Below are positions 26,238-34,446 of a DNA stretch of 64,000 nt, piece after piece (positions within the stretch are counted from its first letter, which is position 1; every line of letters starts with the position of its first letter). This DNA is from REEP01 sp964517265 (GTDB lineage: Bacteria; Pseudomonadota; Alphaproteobacteria; Rhodospirillales; Defluviicoccaceae): positions 1 to 64,000 of the forward strand of contig CAZFBS010000005.1 in NCBI GenBank assembly GCA_964517265.1, given 5' to 3'. A program made the translations under genes and the position numbers. Below the pieces are notes generated by a model. That model was given only the letters and a program-made list of their open reading frames with translations. It did not search any database and had not been told where the DNA came from.

Positions 26238-27176
26238 ATGCTGCGAGACGCGTTGATCGCCGCGGGTGGCGGGGCTATCAGTGCCTGCGTGGCGATGCTC
26301 GCTGTGTCCGGGTATTCCGGCGGTGCGATCCTCGCCTACCTCGCGCCATTGCCGTTGCTGCTGGTCGGGCTGGGGCTGGGGGGGGCGCTGCTGCCGGTGG
26401 CTGCCGCCAGCGGGATCGCGGTTTTCGCGGCGATTGGGGGCGTTTCGGCTGCGGGTGTCTACGGCGCGCTGCACGCGCTGCCGTCATGGCTGATTGTCCG
26501 GATTGCGCTCGCCAGGAAGGCGGATGGCCCTGACGGTCGTATCGAATGGTTCCCACCTGGGGCGGTGCTCTGCTGGCTGGCCACCCTTGCCGCCGTCATG
26601 GTGCTGGTCGGCGCCCTCAGCGTGTGGGGCGAGATCGAGAGTTCGGTACGGCAGGTTCTCGGCGATGCGCTTGCCGCTGCGGCTCCGACAGTCGAGGAGA
26701 CGGATCGTGCCGACCTGGTCGCGCAAATCGCGCCGTTCTTCCTGGGTGGAATGGGGGTTGTGTGGGTAACGATGATGGTGATCAACGGTTTGCTGGCGCA
26801 AAGCTGGCTGGCCCGCCGTGGCTGGAACGTTCGGCCCACGCCCGTGTGGTCGGCCTTGAGTTTGCCCGGCTGGATCTCCTGGGCGCTGGTCGGCGCGGCT
26901 TTGATCGGCCTGATTGCCGATGGCGATCTGCGGTATCTGGGTCGCAATCTTGTCCTTGTTTTTCTTGTTCCCTATTTTTTCGTCGGCTTGGCCGTGGTCC
27001 ACGGCTTCGCACGAGGAATGCCTGCCCCGGGGTTGCTGTTGGCGGGCTTTTACGTGATCCTCGGGTTCGCGTTTCCCGGGATGGGCGCGGCGGTTGCCGC
27101 GCTCGGTGTCATCGAGGAATGGGTTGGAGTGCGTCGCGCATCGCCGGTCGCGCCGCCCGGTCAGAGGAATAAATGA
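26238..27176 (+). CDS. DUF2232 multi-pass membrane protein
   Basis: A 312-residue inner-membrane protein with about eight hydrophobic helices. Alphaproteobacteria regularly carry a DUF2232 protein between rpsR and rplI, which matches this position. The function is not established. The start is the ATG at 26238, seven bases after AGGAGG; a GTG at 26211 lies upstream of that site. The last base of its stop is the first base of the rplI ATG at 27176. Confidence 0.85.
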   Translation: MLRDALIAAGGGAISACVAMLAVSGYSGGAILAYLAPLPLLLVGLGLGGALLPVAAASGIAVFAAIGGVSAAGVYGALHALPSWLIVRIALARKADGPDGRIEWFPPGAVLCWLATLAAVMVLVGALSVWGEIESSVRQVLGDALAAAAPTVEETDRADLVAQIAPFFLGGMGVVWVTMMVINGLLAQSWLARRGWNVRPTPVWSALSLPGWISWALVGAALIGLIADGDLRYLGRNLVLVFLVPYFFVGLAVVHGFARGMPAPGLLLAGFYVILGFAFPGMGAAVAALGVIEEWVGVRRASPVAPPGQRNK

Positions 27177-27826
27177 TGGAAGTGATCCTTCTCGAGAGAA
27201 TTGCCAAACTTGGCCGGATGGGCGAGGTGGTCAATGTGCGGCCAGGGTATGCACGGAATTTTCTTCTGCCGCAAAAGAAGGCGGTGAGGGCGACCGAGGA
27301 GAACCGCGACAGGTTCGAGGCGCAACGGGCGCAACTTGAGGAGCTCGACATGAGCCGGCGTTCCGAAGCGGAACAGCTTGCGGAGAAAGTGAGCGGGAGT
27401 TCCGTCATTCTGGTGCGTCAGGCCGGCGACAGCGGCCAGCTGTACGGATCGGTTACCGCCCGTGACGTGGCCGAGGCGACCGCTGCGGTGACCAGCGTTG
27501 CCGTGACAAGACAACAGGTGCAGCTGTCGCAACCGATCAAGAGCCTGGGCGTGCACGCCGTCGAGGTTGCTCTTCATCCGGAAGTTGTCGTCAAGGTCTT
27601 GGTCAATGTGGCGCGCACACTTGATGAAGCCGCGATTCAGGCCGAAAGCGGGCGCGCGTTTCTTGGCCGCGACGAAGAGCCGCTCGAGGCGATGCCGGCC
27701 GAGGAACGGGCGAGAGAATTCGGGGACGAATTCGAAGCCCCGGATTCGTTCGACGCATATGGCAGCGACATGTTCGAGGAAGCCGGATCGTCGAGTGAAG
27801 CCGCTGACGATAAAGAGGCGCAATAG
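27176..27826 (+). CDS. rplI: 50S ribosomal protein L9
   Basis: Binds 23S rRNA near the L1 stalk. 216 residues. The N-terminal domain is MEVILLERIAKLG...VNVRPGYARNFLLPQKKA, followed by the long helix and the C-terminal domain to about 150. The remaining 65 residues are acidic (EDEFEAPDSFD type) and extend beyond E. coli L9, as in other alphaproteobacteria. An ATG one codon earlier is possible. Confidence 0.95.
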   Translation: MEVILLERIAKLGRMGEVVNVRPGYARNFLLPQKKAVRATEENRDRFEAQRAQLEELDMSRRSEAEQLAEKVSGSSVILVRQAGDSGQLYGSVTARDVAEATAAVTSVAVTRQQVQLSQPIKSLGVHAVEVALHPEVVVKVLVNVARTLDEAAIQAESGRAFLGRDEEPLEAMPAEERAREFGDEFEAPDSFDAYGSDMFEEAGSSSEAADDKEAQ

Positions 27827-27909
27827 AAGCCGGCGGCTTATCGCCGGAACTCGGCAGGGTCGGGCGCTTCCTCCGCTGGCGCCCGGTTCCCGATGCCCGG
27901 ATCATAGCG

Positions 27910-28035
27910 CTATCCACAGAGTTATCCCCAGGTTATCCTCGTTTTGCACAGCACGCGGCTGCATGCCGAATTTGATGCAGGCTGTAATGGTCCATCCCCA
28001 GGGTGGCGGGCGTCCCGGTAAGAGGCTTATCCTCT
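27910..28035 (+). promoter_or_regulatory. Cluster of DnaA-box-like 9-mers upstream of dnaB
   Basis: Three 9-mers close to the DnaA box TTATCCACA stand in the same orientation at 27910-27918 (CTATCCACA), 27922-27930 (TTATCCCCA) and 27933-27941 (TTATCCTCG), about one helical turn apart. A fourth, TTATCCTCT, is at 28027-28035. The first two differ from the consensus at one base, the others at two. The rest of the 248-base gap between rplI and dnaB shows no gene. Confidence 0.5.
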
Positions 28036-28074
28036 ATCTTTGTCTGCTGGATCGCACCGTAAGAGAGTTTGCTC

Positions 28075-29571
28075 ATGACATCGCTGTTGTCGCCTTCCGC
28101 CCCGCAGATCGGCAAGTTGCGGTCGCCGGGTCGTCGTCTGCCGCACAACGTCGAGGCGGAGCGCGGTTTGCTGGGGGCGATTTTTCTCGATAACCGCCGT
28201 GGCTACGAGATGGTGGCGGAGTTTCTCAAGCCTGAGCACTTCGCGCTGATCGAGCACGGGCGGATCTTTGAAGCCTGCGTCAATATGATTGAGCGGGGCC
28301 AGACCGCAAATCCAACCACGCTGGGCCCGTATTTCGCCCAGAACGGGGCGCTGGAAGAGATCGGCGGGGCCAATTACCTGATGGAACTGGCGGATGCCGC
28401 AGTGACGGTCATCAATGCCGGCGAATATGGCCGAATCGTTCATGAGCATTATCTTCGCCGGGAACTGATCGCGATCGGCGAGGAGGTCACCGACCGCGCG
28501 TACGACAGCGAGCTTGACGAATCGGCAGCCTCGCAGATCGAGAGGGCAGAACAGCAACTCTATACCCTGGCCACGACGGGCGACTACCAGGGAGGCTTCA
28601 GCACATTCAAGGACTCCATCATCCGCGCGGTCAAACTGGCCGAGGTGGCCTACAAGCGCGACGGCCTGCTGGTTGGCGTTCCCACCGGTCTTCGTGATCT
28701 CGATGGCAAGCTCGGCGGCTTGCATCCCTCCGATCTGCTGATCCTCGCCGGCCGGCCGTCCATGGGCAAGACCGCCCTGGCCACCAACATCGCCTTCAAT
28801 GCCGCTCATGCCTGGCAACAGAGCAACGGAGAGGAGGGAGGCAAGGTCGCCTTCTTCTCCCTCGAAATGTCGGAAGAACAGTTGGCCACGCGTATTCTGG
28901 CGGAGCGGGCGGGAATCCCTTCGGACCAGATCCGCCGGGGAATGCTGAACGAAGACCGGTTCCTCTCGCTTGTGCGTGCGAGTGCCGACCTTTACAAGAT
29001 CCCGCTGTTCATCGACGATTCACCGGCGCTGACGATCGGCGCCATGCGCACCCGTGCACGCCGCCTGAAGCGTCAGGGGGGGCTGGGGTTGATCGTCATC
29101 GACTATCTTCAGTTGATCTCCTCGTCGGCGGGCAGTCGGCATGACAGCCGGGTTCAGGAGCTTTCGGAAATCACCCGGGGCCTGAAGAACTTGGCGAAGG
29201 AGCTTGAGATTCCCGTCATTGCACTCTCGCAGCTGTCGCGTGCGGTTGAGCAGCGGGAGGACAAGCGTCCACAGCTGGCGGATTTGCGCGAATCCGGCAC
29301 CATTGAACAGGATGCGGACGTGGTGATGTTCATCTTCCGCGAGCAGTATTACCTTGAGCGATCCGAGCCGATGCAGCGTCCTGACGAGGATCTGACTAAG
29401 TTCCTCGCTCGCCACGACCGGTGGAAGGAGCGATGCGAGCAGACGCACAACACCTCGGAGGTGATTGTCGCCAAGCAGAGGCATGGCCCGATCGGGTCGA
29501 TCAAGCTCTTCTTCGAAGGCGAGTTCACGCGGTTCGGCGATCTGGAGACGCGGGTCGATCCTGACGCGTGA
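28075..29571 (+). CDS. dnaB: Replicative DNA helicase
   Basis: Hexameric helicase that unwinds DNA at the fork. 498 residues. The N-terminal primase-interacting domain (LPHNVEAERGLLGAIF...) spans about 20-125, and the RecA-like C-terminal domain has Walker A GRPSMGKTA (about 225-233), SLEMSEEQL, and Walker B LIVIDYLQLI. DLRESGTIEQDADVV is diagnostic. The ATG at 28075 or the TTG two codons earlier starts it. No intein was seen. It leads a block with alr. Confidence 0.97.
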   Translation: MTSLLSPSAPQIGKLRSPGRRLPHNVEAERGLLGAIFLDNRRGYEMVAEFLKPEHFALIEHGRIFEACVNMIERGQTANPTTLGPYFAQNGALEEIGGANYLMELADAAVTVINAGEYGRIVHEHYLRRELIAIGEEVTDRAYDSELDESAASQIERAEQQLYTLATTGDYQGGFSTFKDSIIRAVKLAEVAYKRDGLLVGVPTGLRDLDGKLGGLHPSDLLILAGRPSMGKTALATNIAFNAAHAWQQSNGEEGGKVAFFSLEMSEEQLATRILAERAGIPSDQIRRGMLNEDRFLSLVRASADLYKIPLFIDDSPALTIGAMRTRARRLKRQGGLGLIVIDYLQLISSSAGSRHDSRVQELSEITRGLKNLAKELEIPVIALSQLSRAVEQREDKRPQLADLRESGTIEQDADVVMFIFREQYYLERSEPMQRPDEDLTKFLARHDRWKERCEQTHNTSEVIVAKQRHGPIGSIKLFFEGEFTRFGDLETRVDPDA

Positions 29572-29577
29572 GGGAAC

Positions 29578-30684
29578 ATGGCTGAGACTGCCTGCGCCGA
29601 TGGGGTCCTGACGATCGATCTCGCTGCCGTGGTGGCCAACTACCGGTTGTTGCAGTCGCATGCCTATCCGGCGGAATGCGGCGCTGCGGTCAAGGCCAAC
29701 GGTTACGGCCTTGGAGCCGATCGCGTGGTCCCCGCTTTGGCCGGAGCAGGCTGCCGGACGTTCTTCGTGGCCAGCGTCGATGAAGGTCTGCACGTGCGTC
29801 GCATGCTGGCGGATTTTCCAGATGCCGTGGTCTATGTCCTGAACGGTCCCGAGGGTGCCGAAGCCACGCTGGTCGCTCACGAGCTGAGGCCGGTATTGAA
29901 TTCCCTGGCCAATATTGCCGCCTGGGCCGCCCATGCATGCCGGTGCGGAACCGCTCTCGCCGCTGCGATCCATATCGATAGCGGGATGGCGCGACTGGGG
30001 CTTCCCGCCGACGAACTGGATCGGCTGGTAAGGGAGCCGAGACGCCTGGATGGTGTGCAGATCACCTGCCTGATGAGCCATCTTGCCTGTGCGGATGCCG
30101 CCGAGCATGAACTGAACCGTCGGCAGCTGGCGGTGTTCCGGGGTGCACAAGATCAGTTTCCGGGAGTCCCGGCCTCCCTCGCCAACTCGGCCGGAATCTT
30201 CCTCGGGGCGGATTACCACGCCGATCTGGTGCGGCCGGGGGCCGCTCTTTACGGCATTTCTCCGGTGGACGGGGCCGCGAATCCGATGACTCCGGTGGTT
30301 CGGCTGGAAGCCCGCATCCTTCAGGTGCGTGAAATTGACAGAGGGGAGACCGTTGGCTATGGTGCGACGCACTGTGCTGATCGGCCCGAGAGGATTGCGA
30401 CGGTGGCTGCGGGCTATGCGGACGGGTATTTGAGGTCGCTCAGCAACCGTGCAAGCGGATTTCTCGCGGGTCGCCGGATTCCGCTGGTCGGCCGGGTTTC
30501 GATGGATCTGATCACCTTCGACGTCACCGGCGTGCCCCGGGAGCAGGCCTGTCCCGGTGCCATGGTGGAGCTAATCGGTCCTCACTATCCGGTTGATGCC
30601 ATTGCATCCGATGCAGGAACCATCGGTTATGAGATTCTCACCGCCCTCGGCTCCCGGTACCGGCGCGTCTATGTCGGCGATTGA
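29578..30684 (+). CDS. alr: Alanine racemase
   Basis: PLP enzyme that makes D-alanine for peptidoglycan. 368 residues. The PLP lysine is Lys39 in AAVKANGYGLGADR. Other blocks are HIDSGMARLGL, LANSAGIFLG, VGYGATHCA, and the C-terminal GRVSMDLITFDVT. It starts six bases after dnaB and ends directly before mlaE. Confidence 0.96.
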   Translation: MAETACADGVLTIDLAAVVANYRLLQSHAYPAECGAAVKANGYGLGADRVVPALAGAGCRTFFVASVDEGLHVRRMLADFPDAVVYVLNGPEGAEATLVAHELRPVLNSLANIAAWAAHACRCGTALAAAIHIDSGMARLGLPADELDRLVREPRRLDGVQITCLMSHLACADAAEHELNRRQLAVFRGAQDQFPGVPASLANSAGIFLGADYHADLVRPGAALYGISPVDGAANPMTPVVRLEARILQVREIDRGETVGYGATHCADRPERIATVAAGYADGYLRSLSNRASGFLAGRRIPLVGRVSMDLITFDVTGVPREQACPGAMVELIGPHYPVDAIASDAGTIGYEILTALGSRYRRVYVGD

Positions 30685-31464
30685 GTGGTGATGAATCCGC
30701 TGCAAGCGGTCGGGCGCCTGTTCCTTGGTTTCCTTGGCACGGTCGGACGGCTGGTGATCTTCACCGGAAAGGGACTCGCCGCAACGGTACAGCCGCCCTT
30801 CTACTTCCGCAATCTCGGCAGACAGATGGTCGAAATCGGCTATTTCTCGCTGCCGGTTGTCGGGCTCACCGCGATCTTCAGCGGCATGGTTCTGGCACTG
30901 CAAAGCTATACCGGATTCGCACGCTTCTCCGCGGAAGGCGCCATCGCCAACGTCGTGGTTGTGTCGCTGACCCGCGAGCTGGGTCCGGTTCTGGCCGGCC
31001 TGATGGTCGCCGGGCGAATCGGTGCGTCGATGGCGGCCGAGATCGGAACGATGCGGGTGACCGAACAGCTCGATGCGCTCACCACCTTGTCGACCAACCC
31101 GATGAAGTACATGGTCGCCCCCCGTCTCATCGCCGGCGTTCTGATGTTGCCGTTTCTCGTCCTCGTTGCCGATATCATCGGCGTGTTCGGCGGTTATCTG
31201 GTTGCCGTTTTCAAGCTCGGCTTCAATCCGGCGAACTATATCCAAAGCACCTGGGAGTTTCTGGAGCCGATGGACGTGATTTCCGGACTGGTCAAGGCGG
31301 CGGTTTTCGGGTTCATCGTCACCTTGATGGGATGCTACCACGGCTATCACTCACGCGGAGGCGCCCAGGGTGTCGGCGCCGCCACGACCAATGCCGTGGT
31401 TTCCGCGGCCATTCTCATCCTCTGTTTTGACTACATTCTGACTGAGATGTTCTTTGCGCGATGA
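30685..31464 (+). CDS. mlaE: MlaE-type lipid transport permease
   Basis: Inner-membrane permease of an MCE/Mla-type lipid ABC transporter. 259 residues with about five to six helices. The family signature ELGPVLAGLMVAGRIGASMAAEIGTM is present in the middle, and TEQLDALTTLSTNPMKYMVAPR follows. The GTG at 30685 directly follows the alr stop; GTG 30688 and ATG 30691 are alternatives. It overlaps mlaF by four bases. The usual substrate-binding MlaD and MlaC partners are not adjacent; radA comes next. Confidence 0.9.
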   Translation: MVMNPLQAVGRLFLGFLGTVGRLVIFTGKGLAATVQPPFYFRNLGRQMVEIGYFSLPVVGLTAIFSGMVLALQSYTGFARFSAEGAIANVVVVSLTRELGPVLAGLMVAGRIGASMAAEIGTMRVTEQLDALTTLSTNPMKYMVAPRLIAGVLMLPFLVLVADIIGVFGGYLVAVFKLGFNPANYIQSTWEFLEPMDVISGLVKAAVFGFIVTLMGCYHGYHSRGGAQGVGAATTNAVVSAAILILCFDYILTEMFFAR

Positions 31465-32237
31465 CGGGCCGGCAGCCGAAAATCCGGATCAGGGGATTGC
31501 GCAAGGCATTTGGCGATAAGGTCGTGCTGGATGGGATCGACCTCGACGTCAACCAGCGCGAATCCCTGGTGGTGATAGGTGGGTCAGGGACCGGCAAATC
31601 GGTGCTCATCAAGTGCATTCTCGGCCTGCTTGAGCCGGATACCGGCAGCATCGAGGTTGATGGTCGCGAAGTTGTCGGGCTGAAAGGGGATGCGCGCGAA
31701 GAGGTTACCAGGAAGTTCGGCATGCTGTTCCAGGGCGGAGCGCTGTTCGACAGCCTGCCGGTATGGGAGAACGTGGCATTTGGCTTGCTGGCCGCGGGAG
31801 GAATGAACCGAACCGACGCCCGGCGGATTGCCATCGATAAGCTCGCCCAGGTGGGTCTCGCCAACGAAGCGGTGGATCTGTATCCGGCCGAGTTGTCGGG
31901 CGGAATGCAAAAGCGCGTGGCGCTTGCCCGGGCGATTGCGGCAGAGCCGGAAATCGTGTTCTTCGACGAGCCGACAACGGGCCTCGATCCAATCATGGCC
32001 GACGTGATCAACAATCTCATTGTCAAGACCACGCGCCAGATGGGAGCAACCACGCTCTCGATCACCCATGATATGGTGAGCGCCCGCAAAATCGCCGACC
32101 GTATCGCGATGCTTTATCAGGGGCGGATCATCTGGGCCGGTTCGGTTGCCCAGATCGATCGGTGCGAGGATCCGCGCGTTGATCAGTTCATCCACGGCCG
32201 TGCCGAAGGGCCGATCCAGATGGCGGTACGGGCATGA
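31461..32237 (+). CDS. mlaF: MlaF-type ABC transporter ATPase
   Basis: ATPase that pairs with MlaE. 258 residues. Walker A is GGSGTGKS, the Q-loop is FQGGALFDSLPVWENV, the signature is LSGGMQKR and Walker B is EIVFFDEPTTGLDP. The FQGGALFDSL segment is typical of MlaF/Ttg2A. Coupled to mlaE by overlap. Confidence 0.93.
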   Translation: MTGRQPKIRIRGLRKAFGDKVVLDGIDLDVNQRESLVVIGGSGTGKSVLIKCILGLLEPDTGSIEVDGREVVGLKGDAREEVTRKFGMLFQGGALFDSLPVWENVAFGLLAAGGMNRTDARRIAIDKLAQVGLANEAVDLYPAELSGGMQKRVALARAIAAEPEIVFFDEPTTGLDPIMADVINNLIVKTTRQMGATTLSITHDMVSARKIADRIAMLYQGRIIWAGSVAQIDRCEDPRVDQFIHGRAEGPIQMAVRA

Positions 32238-32254
32238 GGAGCGCCGGTCTCAAT

Positions 32255-32314
32255 GCCCTTCCACCCCGGGCCCTTCCACCCCGGGCCCTTCCACCCGGCG
32301 CCCTTTCACTCGGC
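32255..32314 (+). repeat. 15-bp tandem repeats upstream of or within the radA start
   Basis: The unit GCCCTTCCACCCCGG occurs twice exactly (32255-32269, 32270-32284), then a shortened third copy and a degenerate fourth follow to about 32314. If translation began at the ATG at 32253 the repeats would encode FHPGP-type pentapeptides fused to RadA. Confidence 0.85.
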
Positions 32315-32333
32315 ACAAAGGGGCACGCGGGCG

Positions 32334-33752
32334 GTGGCGCGTAAGCCGAGCCGGTACGTCTGTCAGGAGTGCGGCGCCGTCCAGCCGAAGTGGACGGGCA
32401 AATGCGAATCGTGTGGCGGCTGGAACTCGTTGGTGGAGGAGGCGCCTGCCGAGTCGGCTCCGCGTGGCCTCGGGCGGCGTCGCGGCCGTCCGCTGGAGCT
32501 GGCCACGCTTGCCGGCACGGCGCCGCCTGTGCTGCGGCGCGAGACCGGCATCGCCGAGTTCGACCGCGTCACCGGAGGCGGTCTGGTTGCCGGCTCGGCG
32601 CTGCTGATCGGTGGCGACCCCGGCATCGGCAAGTCGACCCTTTTGCTCCAGGTGACCGCGGCATTGTCCGCGCAGGCCCGGTGCCTGTACATCTCGGGCG
32701 AAGAGGCGCTCGACCAGCTGCGGTTGCGTGCGCGCCGGCTCGGTCTCGGCGGGGCGCCGGTCGGCTTGGCGGCAGCCACCTCCGTGCGCGATATCGTCGC
32801 CACCCTTGACTCGCCCCTTTCCTCGGGGGAAGCGCCGGAGGCGGTGGTCATCGACTCGATCCAGACCCTCTACGTCGATACGCTCGATTCGGCGCCGGGA
32901 ACCGTGGCCCAGGTGCGCACATCGGTCCAGGAGCTTGTCCGTCTCGCGAAAAGGCGCGGGTTCGTCCTGTTGATGGTAGGACATGTCACCAAGGAAGGGA
33001 TGATCGCCGGGCCCCGGGTGGTCGAGCACATGGTCGATACCGTCCTCTACTTCGAGGGGGAACGCAGCCATCAGTTCCGGATTCTCCGCGCCGTGAAGAA
33101 CCGGTTCGGCGCGACCGACGAGATCGGGGTGTTCCAGATGACCGACGGGGGGTTGGCGGAGGTTGCCAATCCCTCGGCCCTGTTTCTCGCCGATCGCGAA
33201 CGGGATGTGCCGGGATGTTGCGTCTTCGCCGGCATCGAGGGCAGCAGACCGATCCTGGTGGAGATCCAGTCTTTGGTGGCGCCGACCTCGCTGGCGACGC
33301 CGCGGCGGGCCGTGGTGGGGTGGGACAACGGCCGGCTCGCGATGGTTCTGGCAGTGCTCGAGGCGCGGTGCGGATTGGGCTTTGCGGGCATGGATGTCTA
33401 CCTCAACGTTGCCGGCGGGCTTAAAGTCAACGAGCCGGCCGCCGATCTGGCGGTGGCGGCGGCGCTGGCGTCCGCGGCGGCCGGTCAGCCGTTTCCCTCC
33501 GATACCGTGGTTTTCGGCGAGATCGGCTTGGCCGGCGAGGTGCGGGCGGTGACACGCCAGGATCTTCGCCTGAAAGAAGCCACCCGGTTGGGGTTCACGC
33601 AGGCTTACCTGCCGGTTCGGCGGGCTGGCGGCGCACCGGCGCCAGCAGCCGGCATCAACGTAATCGAGATCGGCCGGGTTTCCGATCTTCTCGCTCTGCT
33701 CGATCGTCTGCCGCCGGCTGCCGATTTGGTCCAAAGGGTTCGACATGGCTGA
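32334..33752 (+). CDS. radA: DNA repair protein RadA (Sms)
   Basis: RecA-related branch-migration factor in recombination. 472 residues. The N-terminal C4 zinc finger (Cys10, Cys13, Cys24, Cys27; CQECGAV...CESCGGW) is followed by Walker A GGDPGIGKST, the RadA-specific KNRFGATDEIGVF, and a C-terminal Lon-like domain. The start is taken as GTG 32334, 10-15 bases after AAAGGGG. The frame is also open to an ATG at 32253 with a GGAG about ten bases before it; this would add 27 residues including the FHPGP repeats. Follows mlaF; precedes cvpA. Confidence 0.94.
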   Translation: MARKPSRYVCQECGAVQPKWTGKCESCGGWNSLVEEAPAESAPRGLGRRRGRPLELATLAGTAPPVLRRETGIAEFDRVTGGGLVAGSALLIGGDPGIGKSTLLLQVTAALSAQARCLYISGEEALDQLRLRARRLGLGGAPVGLAAATSVRDIVATLDSPLSSGEAPEAVVIDSIQTLYVDTLDSAPGTVAQVRTSVQELVRLAKRRGFVLLMVGHVTKEGMIAGPRVVEHMVDTVLYFEGERSHQFRILRAVKNRFGATDEIGVFQMTDGGLAEVANPSALFLADRERDVPGCCVFAGIEGSRPILVEIQSLVAPTSLATPRRAVVGWDNGRLAMVLAVLEARCGLGFAGMDVYLNVAGGLKVNEPAADLAVAAALASAAAGQPFPSDTVVFGEIGLAGEVRAVTRQDLRLKEATRLGFTQAYLPVRRAGGAPAPAAGINVIEIGRVSDLLALLDRLPPAADLVQRVRHG

Positions 33753-34446
33753 CTGGGATCTTCCCGTGACGTTTGCAGACCTTATCGTTCTTCTGGTTCT
33801 CGTGCTCTCGGCGCTGCTCGCATTCGCCCGCGGCTTCGTCCATGAGGTGCTGGCGGTTGCCGGCTGGATCGGCGCCATCCTCGCCACGATCTATGGCTTG
33901 CCCTACGTGCGTCCCTACGCCCGCACCCTGGTGGACAATCCTGCGGTGGCGGATATCGCCGCGGGCCTCGCGCTGTTCCTGGTCAGCTTGGTGATCTTGT
34001 CACTGCTGACGCGGGCCATTTCGCAGCGGATCCGCGATAGTCAGCTCAATGCGCTCGATCGCTCGCTTGGGTTCGTCTTCGGTCTGGTCCGCGGCGTCGT
34101 GCTGCTGGCCATCCTTTACCTCGCCGTCGACTGGCTAGTGCCGCCCCCGAACCAGCCGGCCTGGATCAGGGACGCGCGCTCGATGCCGCTGGTGGAGGGT
34201 GCGGCCGACGTGCTGAAGTCCGTCATTCCCGATGCCGAGGTGAAAAAGGGAGCGACAACCGCCGAAGGGGCTGTTCAAGATGCCAGAAAAGCGCTTGAAA
34301 CCCACAAGATGCTACGCGACATGATGAGTCCTGAGCCGGGGCGGGGGAGTGGGAACGGCGATACGGCGGTGAACGGGTATAGCGCTCAAGAACGACGGGA
34401 ATTCGAGCGGCTGCTCAACAGCAGCGAGGGTCAGAACGGAAGATGA
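33745..34446 (+). CDS. cvpA: CvpA-family membrane protein
   Basis: A 233-residue protein with four hydrophobic helices in the first 130 residues (about 10-30, 33-52, 70-90, 110-130), as in CvpA. Blocks such as FARGFVHEVLAVAGWIGA and LGFVFGLVRGVVL are typical. CvpA supports colicin V export and envelope stress tolerance in E. coli; its molecular function is unclear. The C-terminal hundred residues are hydrophilic. It overlaps the radA end by eight bases and purF by four. Confidence 0.9.
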   Translation: MADWDLPVTFADLIVLLVLVLSALLAFARGFVHEVLAVAGWIGAILATIYGLPYVRPYARTLVDNPAVADIAAGLALFLVSLVILSLLTRAISQRIRDSQLNALDRSLGFVFGLVRGVVLLAILYLAVDWLVPPPNQPAWIRDARSMPLVEGAADVLKSVIPDAEVKKGATTAEGAVQDARKALETHKMLRDMMSPEPGRGSGNGDTAVNGYSAQERREFERLLNSSEGQNGR

